A stretch of DNA of 64,000 nucleotides, taken from contig JAGTXZ010000020.1 of NCBI GenBank assembly GCA_018398575.1, forward strand, positions 1,178,001 to 1,242,000, given 5' to 3'. The position numbers and the translations under genes are program-made. This document shows positions 45,677-56,443 of this stretch, piece after piece (the first letter of the stretch is position 1; the number at the start of each line of letters is the position of its first letter). The stretch is from Ampelomyces quisqualis (Eukaryota > Ascomycota > Dothideomycetes > Pleosporales > Phaeosphaeriaceae). The notes under the pieces were generated by a model. The model was not told the origin of the DNA. It saw only the letters and a program-made list of their open reading frames with translations, and did not search any database.

Positions 45677-46909
45677 TCAGTCTCCTGTTCTTGAGTTCTC
45701 AATCTTGGTCACGATCAGATCGCTCGCGCCAATCTCGGTCAGTTTGTCCATGGCGATGGCAATGTCTCTCCTAAGAACCATGGCTTGCACTGCAACCCAG
45801 CCATTTTCCTCGAGGGCGTTAACAGTCGGTGCGCGACGCCCAGGTGTGATCTTGCGGGCCTCGTCGAGCTTCGCGCGCTCTATGTTGTATGTGCAGAGGA
45901 CATATTTCTGTGCAGCTATTGGGAGTTAACTTTTGAGGGTTGAATCCTCCCAGAGCATACTTACTGATAACACCCTTTATCCTGGCTGTGATCAATTCCA
46001 CCAGTTTGACATCCGACGCGTGTTTTGACTTGATGAGGATAGCGCTCGAGGAAACAACAGTGGAAATCGCCTTGAGGCCGGCAGCGCGCATCGTCTCTCC
46101 AGACTCGACCAGATCGACAATGCCGTCTGCAACACCGAGGGCGCATGCTGCCTCTACACTACCTCCGACATACTTGATGACTGTCTTCAGCTTGGTTTGG
46201 CCGTTGGAGTCTCCATTTATGGCACCGTCGGCTTGCTCGACTTCGAGCTTCCTGAAGTACTCCTCGGCAAGGTTGGTAAAGCTTGTCACAACGTTCTTGC
46301 CTATCAAGTCCTCGGGTTTGGCCAAGCTGCCGTTGGCAGGCACCTGGACTTGTAGTGCGCATTTGCCAAAGCCGAGGTCCAGTACCTCTTCAACTCCAGT
46401 GGTAGCTGTGGGCGGCGCTACACACTCATGTTCAGCTACTTGGTCGCGGCCAGTTATGCCCAGATCGACGCGACCTTCTCCAACAAAGGTAGGAATATCG
46501 GCAGCGGGAAGGAAGACGAGCGCAAGGGGCAGGTTCTTGACGAGGGCGATGTCGAGCCGAGAGTGGCGGTGGAATTGAATGTCTGAGCCGTGAAGAAGGT
46601 CGAGGCAGGCTTGGTGGAGACGGCCCTCTGGTGCATCCGTTAGCTAATGCGAAAGATGCGCAACTCGGATCCATACTCTTGGGCACCGCAAACAGCAAGC
46701 GGTCATTCAAACTGTTGCCCAATGTGTCAGTCAAGTTTGGAAGTTTCCTGCCGCCCTGGCGCGGTCGAGTTCTGCCGACTCCCTCGGCGCCATTTGCTCC
46801 ATTCGTGCCAGTCTCGTCTGGAATAAAGACCATGATGATACAATGACACGTAACAACGTAGGAAGACGGCGGAGAGCGGGAATGCAACGTACGAGTTGAC
46901 TAGATCCAT
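45677..46909 (-). CDS. HIS1: ATP phosphoribosyltransferase, first step of histidine synthesis (HIS1)
   Basis: The enzyme couples ATP and PRPP to phosphoribosyl-ATP in the cytosol and is normally feedback-inhibited by histidine. Four exons, 46893-46909, 46677-46711, 45965-46627 and 45677-45915, give about 317 aa. The 17-nt first exon joins MDLVNS to LNDRLLFAVPKKGRL across a 181-bp intron; this restores the conserved fungal N-terminus. Further motifs are FLPAADIPTFVGEGRVDLGI, the PRPP-loop region (ADGIVDLVESGETMRAAGL) and a C-terminal ACT-like regulatory domain (LEENGWVAVQAMVLRRDIAI). The last intron (45916-45964) joins KGVIT to AQKYVLCTYN. An alternative start inside intron 1 (MVFIPDETG) would keep the frame but add a non-conserved leader. 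Confidence 0.93.
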
Positions 46910-48331
46910 GGTTCTTATGCTGGTACGCAATCTGGAACTTGTAGTATGCAAACGCGTGGTGCTGTGCCCGTTGGCAGGGTTTTAATGGTCTCGTCCTTGG
47001 AGAGATGCAGAGCGCCGAAATGCGCAGCGCCAATTGGTTGCACGTGAATATTGGTGGATGCCGGGCGGTATATAGAATGCAGCAGTGCGGGTGCAGATTG
47101 GGGCCTCGTGTGTCCTTTTTGTCGAGTACAGCCTTTGCACGAGCAGACAGGCGTCTTGGAGAAAGCCTACAGGTGACTCAGGGAGGGGTAGTGCTGCACG
47201 TGTAATGGGCCAATGGCTATTGGGCCATGTAGACACAACCACTACTCAAGCGAGCATGTAGGAACAGGATTAAATCGTATGCAATTGCGCAGTGCAGTAT
47301 CAACGCGTTGCTGGTGTTGAGGGTCCGATGTGCGGCCTCTTCTTTTTCGCGGCATGACGTCCAACCATCAGCCACACATGCGGGCGCGCCAGAGTACCCC
47401 ACATCCTCAACGCCGGCAAACGGAGCTCGTTTCACTGCTTGGTATATTCCTTCTGTGCATGCACAGCACACGCTCGTGTCCTGGTGACAAACCGTCATTT
47501 CATGTGCCATCCAGGTCGAGCTCTGATTGAAAGAAGCACTCATCGACGGAACCAAGATTATAGCGGTGGTTGACGGAGGCTGTACCAAGCTCTTCTATAC
47601 ATCAAGATCTCACACCACCATACCTACGTCCACCCAATTGTCAAAACACATGTGAAGCACCCTCAACGATGCAGTGGCCGAACGGGTCGATCGCCAGCCA
47701 TTCGGAGTATCGTCCCAAAGACCACGCGAAAATATTGATTCGCGTACCGAACCCCGCAAACGGCACCCCAAGGCGCAAGTCCGGTACTGTAGACATGAAG
47801 GTAAAATCTCTTCTGTCAATGCAGCTCGTTACACTATTTACACTCGACGATTACACCAGTAAATGCTGTCCAAGCCCAATTACTCCCGCCAAGAATGCCT
47901 CTCGTAACTCCCAACGGACCAAACAAAAGCAACTGCTCGTGTGCCTCAAAACGGGTAAAGACGCATTGACTTCAGGACCCATGGCCGCTCGGTGCCACAA
48001 GACACGAAATCCACGATAAAGCACCATGCATGCTTGCCTAGCTCATGCAGGGAATCTCAACCCATGTACCAAATGCGGTACACAAAAGTAACTACGAGTA
48101 GTGTGCCAAAACAACAACAGTCCCGCATCCACGTCCAACCTCGCGGCTTTACTCCTCCATCTTCTCCAAAATCGACAAAGACGCGTCCTTGCTCTTCTGC
48201 GGTACGAATGGCACGATCCTGGTTTGTTCCAGACGCGTTGCGTACGCGACACGATACACTCCCGACGCCCACCATACCATGTCGCCAATACCGGCTGATC
48301 GTTGCACAGCGGGCTGCTGCTCGAGGTCCAA
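46910..48331. other. Intergenic region
   Basis: About 1.4 kb that includes the HIS1 promoter next to 46910. Several open frames of 60-165 codons overlap on both strands and none has a recognisable domain. No RNA gene or repeat was seen. Confidence 0.5.
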
Positions 48332-49507
48332 CTAGAACCTTTCTCTTGGTCCGGATCCATGATTCTCGAACAGGTCCTCCAGATAGGCGCTTGGTGCGCG
48401 GCCACCTGCTACAGTCGTGCCGCCAGGTACATTTAGCGACAGCTGGCTCATTTCGTCGTTACTGGCATGACTGTAAACACCGCTCCTAGTGTCCCTGGGA
48501 GTGCTGAGCGTGGCGACACTGTTGCGGTTGTACATGGAGATACTATCCCGAGATGGTGGCGCTCGTGGATATCCTCCTCGAGACGGTGGTAGGGATGGCG
48601 AGTCTGGTGGCGATATACCGGATCGATGGCTGAAGCGGTTACCGGGTGTCGCTAACGAGTTTGCAGAAAGATTCTGGTGGCCGCCGACATGTGTTACGGG
48701 TGAGCCTTGCGCAGGTGCCGCATTGCCAGTCGCATAGTAACCTGCGGGGAGGTAGTTGGAGGAGCGATTCACCGAATCTCGCAAGCCAGTGGTGCCACCC
48801 GCAGTAGGAGAAAAGAACAATGACGAGGCCGACTTGCCGGGAGGTGTGCCACCGGGAGCCTGTGCGAATGGTTTTGTGGTTTTCGAGTTGCCAATAGGAG
48901 CAGCAGAGAGGTGGTCGAGGGACATGGTCGAGTTGGCGCCTACAACGTTGTACATTCCACGTTTCTTGCCAGGGACTGCCGACATGGCCTTCATGTCAGC
49001 CATATTCTGAGCCATGGCGGCACGCTTGACGGAACGATGCAGCGACCAGGCTACAAGGCCACGCCATGCGAGGACCGCCGCAGCAAGGAAAGCGAGGATA
49101 GCACCGACACAAATGAAGACGGTGCCGTCAGGAAGATCAGACTTTTGCATAAAGGCCGCGCCAGCCGTATCTGGAACCTTGGGTTCTGGCACACCCACAC
49201 CGGCTAGTGTGGGCAAGCCGGAGAGCTGTATGCCACCAGGCTTGGCGACCGTAGGGAATGCCTCGTTGGTCGTAGGAGTCGCGCCACCAGAGCTCGGAGG
49301 GGCGTTGGTCGACCGCGGTGCATCAGACGTCTGTGATGCACTCGACTGTGCAGCAGTGGACGATTGTGCCGGTGCGCTGGTGGCCGACTGCGCTCCTTGG
49401 CCATCGGGCGCCGACAGACTCGCGAGATTGGGCAGGCCGCTGTCCTGTGAGAGGACGGCAGGGGCGACGGCGAGTAGCGCGCCAACGAGGGCTAGTGAGG
49501 GACGCAT
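48332..49507 (-). CDS. CSI2: Csi2-like single-pass membrane protein
   Basis: An intronless frame of 391 aa from the ATG at 49507 (MRPSLALVGALLAVAPAVLS, a signal peptide). A Ser/Thr/Ala-rich extracellular stretch (residues 20-115) is followed by a conserved block (DTAGAAFMQKSDLPDGTVF) and one membrane helix (about 125-147, ICVGAILAFLAAAVLAW). RSVKRAAMAQNMADMK comes next on the cytosolic side. The tail is Ser/Pro/Gly-rich and ends in YLEDLFENHG. The block around the helix resembles yeast Csi2, a membrane protein genetically linked to chitin synthase 3 and bud-site/septum localisation. The frame stays open far upstream, but only as a GC-rich extension without a better ATG. It is divergent from FCF1. 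Confidence 0.75.
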   Translation of the reverse strand: MRPSLALVGALLAVAPAVLSQDSGLPNLASLSAPDGQGAQSATSAPAQSSTAAQSSASQTSDAPRSTNAPPSSGGATPTTNEAFPTVAKPGGIQLSGLPTLAGVGVPEPKVPDTAGAAFMQKSDLPDGTVFICVGAILAFLAAAVLAWRGLVAWSLHRSVKRAAMAQNMADMKAMSAVPGKKRGMYNVVGANSTMSLDHLSAAPIGNSKTTKPFAQAPGGTPPGKSASSLFFSPTAGGTTGLRDSVNRSSNYLPAGYYATGNAAPAQGSPVTHVGGHQNLSANSLATPGNRFSHRSGISPPDSPSLPPSRGGYPRAPPSRDSISMYNRNSVATLSTPRDTRSGVYSHASNDEMSQLSLNVPGGTTVAGGRAPSAYLEDLFENHGSGPRERF

Positions 49508-50212
49508 GGCGATGCGGATGTGAGTGCGAGATATGGACGTGGATGAGAGCCGGTGACGCTGGGGTTGGCGGGCGTTGACGTGGGTAAGGGATGGACGGCG
49601 CGGGTGGTGCGTGGTGTCCCGTTGGCACCGCCGCGTGTGAACAAGAGGACGGCCAGTGGCGACGGTGGGAGGGCAAGGCGCGGGGATGAAACGAATGACA
49701 AGACACGGCGAAGGTGGAGAGCAGGTGGGTGTGCAACAGGTCACAGGTGTGGGAGAGAAGACGGGGCTGCAGGGGGGCGGAGTCGAGAGTGTGCACTGTG
49801 CCGGGCCACAAAGTTTGGCGGCGCGGCCAGCCTGCGCAGCGATCGGAATGTCGCCGAGGGGAGCGACGGCAGTTTCCTGCGAGTCAGTGATAGCAATGAT
49901 GCAAAAGCGATTCTGTTGCGAGTACGGAGTGTTCGAAGAGCGATGGGATGGGATGCGCATGGGGTGGGTTGTTGCACCGAGAAAGTAGAAACACCACGGC
50001 GGCGTCACCAATGCAGGCACGCAGTGTCAGTCGACCCTGCAGAGATTCGCTAAGCCATTCCTATTCCTGGTCCCCGGCTCCTTGGGCGTATGCTAGCCCG
50101 CCCGGCCCACTCTTGGCATCGCTCCACCAAAAAGTTCGAGCCTCGCTATCGATACTGTTCAGTGTTGGCCCACGCAGACGGCACACTGCACTGGCGCCAC
50201 GACACCGCCAGC
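49508..50212. promoter_or_regulatory. Divergent promoter between CSI2-like gene and FCF1
   Basis: A 705-bp GC-rich gap between two oppositely directed starts. Long open frames on both strands here are compositional (Arg/Gly/Ala-rich). No operator was recognised. Confidence 0.5.
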
Positions 50213-50968
50213 ATGGGAGTCCAGAAAAAAACGCGCAAGTTCGCGCAGGTCAAGCGCGTCATCGGTACCATGGCCACGACACACTCTTGTTTTGGCACAG
50301 TTACTAACCATGCTACAGGCCAACGCGATGCTCGACTGTATGCGGCAATGCGCCTCAACCACCAAGCTACTGGCTGTGCTGACACATCGTATAGCAAAAA
50401 GAACCAGATGGCAGGCGAGACTGCTGCAAAGAAGAAGGAGCAGGAGGTTCAAGCTAAGCGCGAGATGTAAGTTGTTGCCCTCGCCGTCATGCAAAGACGA
50501 CTCCGACTCACACCCTCCAGCCCACAGGTCTCCTCTGCCCTCTTCTTCCAGGCCAACACCGCCCTCGGCCCTCCCTATTCCGTCCTCGTCGATACCAACT
50601 TCCTCTCCCACACTGTGCACGGGAAACTCGAGCTCGATAAAGCCCTCATGGACCTGCTCTATGCCAAAGCTACGCCCATCATCACAACCTGCGTCATGGC
50701 CGAGCTGGAGAAACTCGGTCCCAAATACAGGATCGCCCTCCGCATAGCGAGAGATGAGCGGTGGGAGCGGTTAAAGTGCGACCACAAGGGCACCTATGCC
50801 GACGACTGCATCGTGGATCGAGTGCAAAAACACAGAATATATCTCGTGGCGACAAACGATCGAGACCTGAAGAGGAGAATCAGAAAAATCCCCGGAGTGC
50901 CCATTGTGTCTGTGGCCAAGGGCAAATATGTTATCGAGAGGCTGCCAGATGTACCTGACAGCAGGTAG
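50213..50968 (+). CDS. FCF1: FCF1, PIN-domain 18S rRNA processing factor
   Basis: Four exons, 50213-50264, 50319-50337 (only 19 nt), 50395-50466 and 50521-50968, encode 196 aa. Introns are 54, 57 and 54 bp; the first has a clear TACTAAC branch site. The N-terminus MGVQKKTRKFAQVKRVIGQR is the family signature. The PIN domain follows (YSVLVDTNFL, TTCVMAELEKLG, GTYADDCIVDRV, VATNDRDLKRR), with the acidic residues expected at the nuclease site. Fcf1/Utp24 acts in the nucleolar small-subunit processome at the A1/A2 cleavages of pre-rRNA. Length is close to yeast Fcf1 (189 aa). Confidence 0.96.
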
Positions 50969-51537
50969 GGAATTGGTAGAACTTTGGAGTAAAAAAAGAC
51001 ACACTGGCTCTGAGCATAGCGAGGCGTTTGGGTTGGCACCATCAAGCATTCGATCATGTATCGCTTGCGTGCAAGTGGTTCACGCAGCTTAACACAACAG
51101 ATGGCCAAAAGGGGAAGGTGTCCATAGTGATTTCCTCGTCACATATGACAATTTAGATGAATGAAAGGGCTTGATGCAACTGCTGGTTACTGATACAAAT
51201 CACTGAATTATGGACTAAAGTACAGCAGACTACCATCAACGAAGCATCACTTCAGCCAAGTCAGAGAAGAAGTGAATGGAAATGCGCAAGATTCAAACCC
51301 CCAGGCTCATACTTTCATGCTCCTCGAATACACCATCGCTATGCAGAACTGAACGGAAGCTTTTTGGTTGGAAAGGTCGTGGCGTGTCGTCAAGTGTCCT
51401 ATTGGGTCGTATCGCGCGGTAACTCCGTCATTCGCTGTTGAGCTCAAGACAACCCCCAGAGCTACGACGACAACCTCGCGGCTACTGGATACTCGTAACC
51501 CAATCTCCCTTGCCAACAAAAGACAAACAACTCGTGA
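50969..51537. other. Convergent intergenic region
   Basis: About 570 bp between the 3' ends of FCF1 and SDH6. No gene or repeat seen. Confidence 0.5.
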
Positions 51538-51890
51538 TTACCCATGTATATCCCTGATCCCCGGGTCTCGATAAGCTTCGAGCTGATTCCGTCCTCTTCG
51601 GAGCAAGTACTCGACAGTAGCAAAGTCTTTCTTGCTAACATCAATGTGTTTCCGAAACTGGGCTCTACAACACATAAGTCTTGTATACCACACAGCAAAC
51701 TGCCCAGGTTTTTTTTCTTTCTTCACCTTGCAAACTCGCGGAAGTGCGGTCTTGTCTCCTGCGCGGGCGGGTAAGTCGCTGCTTGAATCCAATCACGTGT
51801 GTTACTCACGCTTGGTTTTTCCTTCAAAGCCCGTAGACACTGTCGATAGAGCGTCAAAACGTCCTTTTGGAGCCCAGATAGTCTTGTCAT
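51538..51890 (-). CDS. SDH6: Succinate dehydrogenase assembly factor 1 (SDH6/SDHAF1, LYR protein)
   Basis: Three small exons, 51810-51890, 51727-51758 and 51538-51664, encode only 79 aa; introns are 51 and 61 bp. The LYR motif is at residues 14-16 (SGLQKDVLTLYRQCLRA). It is followed by the conserved Phe-Arg region (RPHFREFARAQFRKHIDVSKKD) and FATVEYLLRRGRNQLE. LYR proteins of this type bind the Sdh2 iron-sulphur subunit and the HSC20/ISU machinery in the mitochondrial matrix, promoting Fe-S insertion into complex II. Because of its size and exon structure, the gene is easily missed; single exons look like noise. Confidence 0.92.
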
Positions 51891-52723
51891 GCTTGGGTGA
51901 TGGATTTCTCGGACAAGATGGAAATGTCGGTGCTGACTGCAGAGGTGTCGAGCGCCCACTCAGAGTCAGAGAAGGTGGCATCGGGCCGCCTGGTGGGCCG
52001 TGCTTTGGGGAAGCTTCCTCGGTCACTCCAACCAATCAGTGTACTCGATTATTACCTCCGTACCATTTTCTGATTTGCGATTTGCCTCATTTCTGGCGAT
52101 AGTTCGAAAAGAATTCCACAGCTAATACGCATACACTTTTGTTTGCAAATAAATTCGCTTTAGAGTCATTTGATCCTGGGGTTTTTTCCTCCCCGCATTT
52201 GTCTGAATGGCGACCATGGCGATGCAGGCCCATCTTTAGCGCTGTGGGAGCCATCTTCGGTTGTAGTCATGGTAATTGCCATGTGTGAACATCTTCGTCT
52301 CTCCGCTATTGCAATCTTCCGTCATCGATAGCGAGTCTTTCCCGCGCCCATCTGAAAGAGCTCAGGCTCACTTGACGGGTATGGCGTCAGCTGAGGATGA
52401 TGGCAGTCGAGGACGAGATGAGAATAGCGTTGAGAAACATGATGAATGAGATCACTCACACCTACGGAATTCTCTACTTGGAGCTTTGTAATGATTATCT
52501 ATCAGGTTGAATAGTAGTAAAGAGCACTTCGTTCCCCGCCAAGCTGCTATGTGCATAAGAGTGTTGCTCATCGCGGTCGAATCAAGGAGTAGCCGAATTT
52601 ATATTTGTTCGAGGTTGGGGCAGCTGTTTCCGTTTTCTGCCCTGGTGTATCTATCGCAAGCCAGAAACGCCGACCGTCTCCCGGTATCACGCCATAAATG
52701 GAGAAAATGCGAAAGAGACACTT
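51891..52723. other. Intergenic region
   Basis: About 830 bp upstream of SDH6 and downstream of the DAHP synthase. It includes the SDH6 promoter. No coding region or repeat was recognised. Confidence 0.5.
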
Positions 52724-53973
52724 TTAATGGCCATTTTGGCTGACGAGCGACCTTCTCTTGGATACTGCCTGTGCCAGTTCGGCGAGCACCTTTTCGGTAT
52801 CTTCCCAGTTGATGCAGGCATCAGTAATGGAGACACCGTACTTGAGACCTAACGAGCCTGTCAATAGTTGAATCAGCCTCGGGTCTGTAGGCTGCTTACC
52901 GTCCTTGCCCTCCTTGGGCACCTTTTGGTTACCCTCGTTGATATTGCTCTCAATCATGACGCCCATGATTGCAGTCTCACCGGCTTCGATCTGCTCTGCC
53001 AAGACATGAGCAACCTTGGGCTGGTTGTTGTGGTTCTTCTCAGAGTTGCCGTGGCTGCAATCAATCATCAAGCGCGCGTTGAGGCCTTTGGACTCGAGCT
53101 TTTCCCGCGACTCCTTCAGGCTCTTCGCATCGTAGTTGGTGCCCTTCTTTCCGCCACGCAGAATGACGAAGCAATCGTCGTTGCCGATGGTGCCAACAAT
53201 GGCGACGACGCCGGGCTTTGTGACGGAGAGGAAGTGGTGCGGGTGTTTGACCGAGCCAATGGCATCGATAGCGACGTCGAGGGTGCCGTCGGTGCCGTTC
53301 TTGAAACCGACCGGGAAAGAGAGACCGGATGCAAGCTCGCGGTGAAGCTGCGACTCGGTCGTCCTTGCGCCAATGGCTCCCACACTCAGCATGTCAGCCA
53401 AGAACTGGGGCGAAATGGTATCGAGCATCTCGCTGGCAAGCGGCATGCCTTTCTCAGTCAAGTCGAGGAAGAGCTGGCGTGACACGCGCAGGCCTTTGTT
53501 GATCTTGAATGAGTTGTCGATGTCGGGGTCGTTGATCAAGCCCTTCCAGCCCACGGTGGTGCGCGGCTTCTCCAGGTACGAGCGCATAACAATGAGCAGG
53601 TCGTCCTTGTACTGCTCCTTGAGCACCATCAACCGATCGCAGTACTCGAGCGCGGCCTTGGGGTCGTGAATTGAGCAGGGGCCGATGACGACGAGCAGCC
53701 TGCCCTGGGGGTCCTTGCCCTGGACAATTGCGACGGCGTCATCGCGCGCCTTGATGACTGTTTCTCGTGACTTGGCCGACTGGGGGATCTCGCTCTGCAG
53801 CAGGTCGGGGGGCGTGAGGGGATTGTAGCCGCGGATGCGCCAATCTTCCGAGTTGTGCGGGTCGCCGACGGCGGGGTTCTCAATGTGGAACTGCGCAGAG
53901 GGAGGAGAGAGTGTGAGCGAGTGGCAGCGCGGGGTGGCAGGAGCGGCAGAGGCGAGGCAGTACTTACAGACAT
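52724..53973 (-). CDS. ARO3: 3-deoxy-7-phosphoheptulonate (DAHP) synthase, Aro3 type
   Basis: The enzyme condenses phosphoenolpyruvate and erythrose 4-phosphate in the first step of the shikimate pathway (cytosol). Exons are 53968-53973 (just ATG TCT), 52900-53890 and 52724-52848, giving 373 aa. Intron 2 (52849-52899, 51 bp) is a multiple of three without a stop, so unspliced it reads as 17 extra residues; removing it gives EGKDGLKYGVSITDAC as in relatives. Motifs include VIGPCSIHDP, LEKPRTTVGWKGL, GARTTESQLHRELASG, GFKNGTDG and MIDCSHGNS. Details such as EDWRIRGYNPLTPPDLLQ and SVTKPGVVAIVGT favour the phenylalanine-inhibited Aro3 branch over the tyrosine-inhibited Aro4. Feedback specificity is inferred only. 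Confidence 0.93.
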
Positions 53974-54471
53974 GTCGCCGGCAATGGAGGGGCAGAGGTA
54001 CGGCCTTGGTGTTGAAGCCGGCACAGCAGCAAGCGCCCGTCTGGTGTTGTTCCTATGAGTCGACACATGGGAAGAGGATAATTGTGGCAGACCAGCCCGG
54101 TCATCGGAGTCACGGCGGCTCCCATTGGATGAGCTTATATAGTTTTCCTCTGGACAAGTTTCAGAACAACAGAAATATCATTCTTCACATCGTCACATCC
54201 CGAGCGTCACCATGCGACATAACAACACGTGCAAGCATGTTGCGGGAAACCACCTACTTTCATACTAAGAGAAGAATATCAAGGAACCGCGAGATACATG
54301 CACTCGTTCATCGTCGCCAATTGCTACGTTCGGCAATCCTACGAGTTGCAGCAGGTCGCGCCCGCGCTCATCACCGTGGTCAAAATAACGTCTGTGACCA
54401 AAATTAATACCATGGTCTTTGTTGCCCTCAATCGTGTATGCTTGAGACTACGCCGGCCATTAGCGAGCAAC
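53974..54471. other. Intergenic region, DAHP synthase promoter side
   Basis: About 500 bp upstream of ARO3 and downstream of the secreted protein gene. No supported coding region or known regulatory motif was seen. Confidence 0.5.
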
Positions 54472-55632
54472 TCAACAATCTTGACCTGGATATGGACACC
54501 ATTTGGAGGCTTCGGGCCTCGTTTTCTCCTTGGTAGTGGTAGACTGGTCCGCCTTCGCACTGGTCGCCAAAGTCTTCATTGCATCGCGGCACGATTGTTT
54601 GGGATATGGATATAGACATCGACCGGGTGTGGGAAGCACGAGCGCGGCGTCTGTATGATCCGAGGCGGGACTAGACACTGAAGACGGTATACGAGACGCT
54701 GCGCTGCTCATGGAAGTCTTCGATACCCTCGCTGTCGTGTGTGTCGACTTGGACGACTTGCGTGATGTACGAGAGGTCGGGAGCTTATCGGTCGTGATCG
54801 TCGTCTCCAATGTGGTCGTGCTTGTCGTCGCGCTGTACTCATCGCCATCTTCTGGCCCAGTCTCGAGCGTCGCATCCTCGCGCTTCCCGGCTTGTGGTTC
54901 GTCATGTGCTCGAGCTAAAATTATGGGGAGTCGACTTGCTCTCGCAAGCATATTATCCATGGCTAGCGGCTGGATCAGGGTAATGGGAACGATGACTACT
55001 GCTGTCGATGAATCAGGCATGCTGGAAGTGGGGGATAGCAGCTGGGTTGACATGGTTCGTTGGCTGGCTGAGGCCGCCACGGGAATGTGTGTTGATGTGA
55101 CGGCGGGCGTGGATCGCGAATACACAATCGAACTAGAGGCACGTGGCGCCCAAGTAATTGTTGGAGAAGGAGCCGCCGATGGATACAAGGAAGTGGGCTT
55201 TGGCCAGACGAAACTTCTTGCAAGGCTGGACCTGTTGAGTACGACTGTGCTTATAATTACCTGTGAGTTCTGAAGCGAGACAGACGAGATCGGCATTGCC
55301 TTGAAATCTGGAGATGGAGTCGCGGACCCGGGGAGCCCAGAGCCGTACTGTATCCAAACACTACTACTGTTCACGATACTGGGCGAGCTGATAACGCTGG
55401 TGGGCAAGCTAATTGAAGAGTTTCCATGACTCTTGTGAGATTGGTCTGCACAGGCTCCATTATGTGAAATAGGTGTTGAAAGAGGTGTGCTCTTCAAGTT
55501 TCCGATAGTTTGACCAGTGTATAGTGTAGGCGTAGGGTAAACGGTAATGTACTCTGTGATGTACACCCAATCGACAGGCGAAGCTGCTGCTACTAAAGCA
55601 AAGAGGCAAAGGAAATGAAACATGATGGGCAT
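54472..55632 (-). CDS. Secreted Ser/Thr-rich protein with C-terminal Cys motifs
   Basis: An intronless frame of 386 aa. A signal peptide (MPIMFHFLCLFALVAAASPV) is followed by WVYITEYITVYPTPTLYTG and a long Ser/Thr/Pro-rich region likely to be O-glycosylated, with several N-glycosylation sequons (GNSSIS, VNSSSV, LNRSSL). A dibasic GKRED near residue 250 could be a Kex2-type site. The C-terminus has two similar short Cys motifs, CLYPYPKQSC near residue 340 and WCPYPGQDC at the very end. No membrane anchor or GPI signal is visible after them, so it should be secreted or wall-associated. I know no named family. A start three residues later (MFHFLC) is also possible. Confidence 0.75.
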   Translation of the reverse strand: MPIMFHFLCLFALVAAASPVDWVYITEYITVYPTPTLYTGQTIGNLKSTPLSTPISHNGACADQSHKSHGNSSISLPTSVISSPSIVNSSSVWIQYGSGLPGSATPSPDFKAMPISSVSLQNSQVIISTVVLNRSSLARSFVWPKPTSLYPSAAPSPTITWAPRASSSIVYSRSTPAVTSTHIPVAASASQRTMSTQLLSPTSSMPDSSTAVVIVPITLIQPLAMDNMLARASRLPIILARAHDEPQAGKREDATLETGPEDGDEYSATTSTTTLETTITTDKLPTSRTSRKSSKSTHTTARVSKTSMSSAASRIPSSVSSPASDHTDAALVLPTPGRCLYPYPKQSCRDAMKTLATSAKADQSTTTKEKTRPEASKWCPYPGQDC

Positions 55633-56443
55633 GATGGGCGTTAGAAATAATGGATGATGGTCGCTATATATTATGGACTGTGAATTAGAATTTTTTGGTT
55701 TTGTTCGATCTTACACAGGCACAATTTGGCACTACTTTATGTACCACCAAAGTCAAGGGCCTTGTTTCGTGTAGTGTCTTTGTTCCTCGAGCGTCGAACA
55801 AAGAGAGAGTTTTCGGCACACTGTCTTCGATGACCCTCGACCTGAGCCAGCTCTTTGACATGTTTTCGCAGCTGTGGCTCTTGTTCCATTGATGGATCAC
55901 ACATTGTGGTCGTTGCGATGCACTTTTGTTACGCAAAACGACTTTTGATTCGCACTGCAGCTTGAATATGCCACTCAACATGATATACGGACTTCATCCC
56001 ATGTCTCGATGTTGCTATCCTGTTGGTGAGTCGTAAGTTGTTACTGATGTTTGTGCATGTGGCGGTGCCCCTCTTTTCTGAACATTCGGGCCGCCCTCCG
56101 TTCCTGCTGCACCACACTTCGTGCTCGTTTGCGGAAGATAATGGCGATGCCCCGGTGGCCTTGTCTTCCCAAATGCCACCGACTTTGAAAGTTAGGCAAA
56201 ACAATCCTGATGTTGATGTCCCGCTCGACCACCGGAAAGGCGGTCCGCGCGCACTACTTCGTCTGGTAAAATGACCCAACCCCGACGCTCTCGTGCAGAT
56301 GCCTCTATATCTATCTGGTCCGCTTCATATCGCCTCTAGATAAATTAGAGTGCGCACCTCAACACAGATCGGACCGCATAAGAACAACTCATAAGTACCT
56401 CCTTGTGCACCTACCTCCTAGTGCTGGAACTGTACAGTCCAAT
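55633..56443. promoter_or_regulatory. Divergent promoter between secreted protein and SDR genes
   Basis: An 811-bp gap between opposite starts. Short open frames on both strands overlap each other without a recognisable product. No specific operator was seen. Confidence 0.5.

Noticed and set aside
49508..50020. N-terminal extension of the Csi2-like protein
   Set aside because: The upstream frame has no ATG before a good signal-peptide start at 49507 and is only GC-rich filler.
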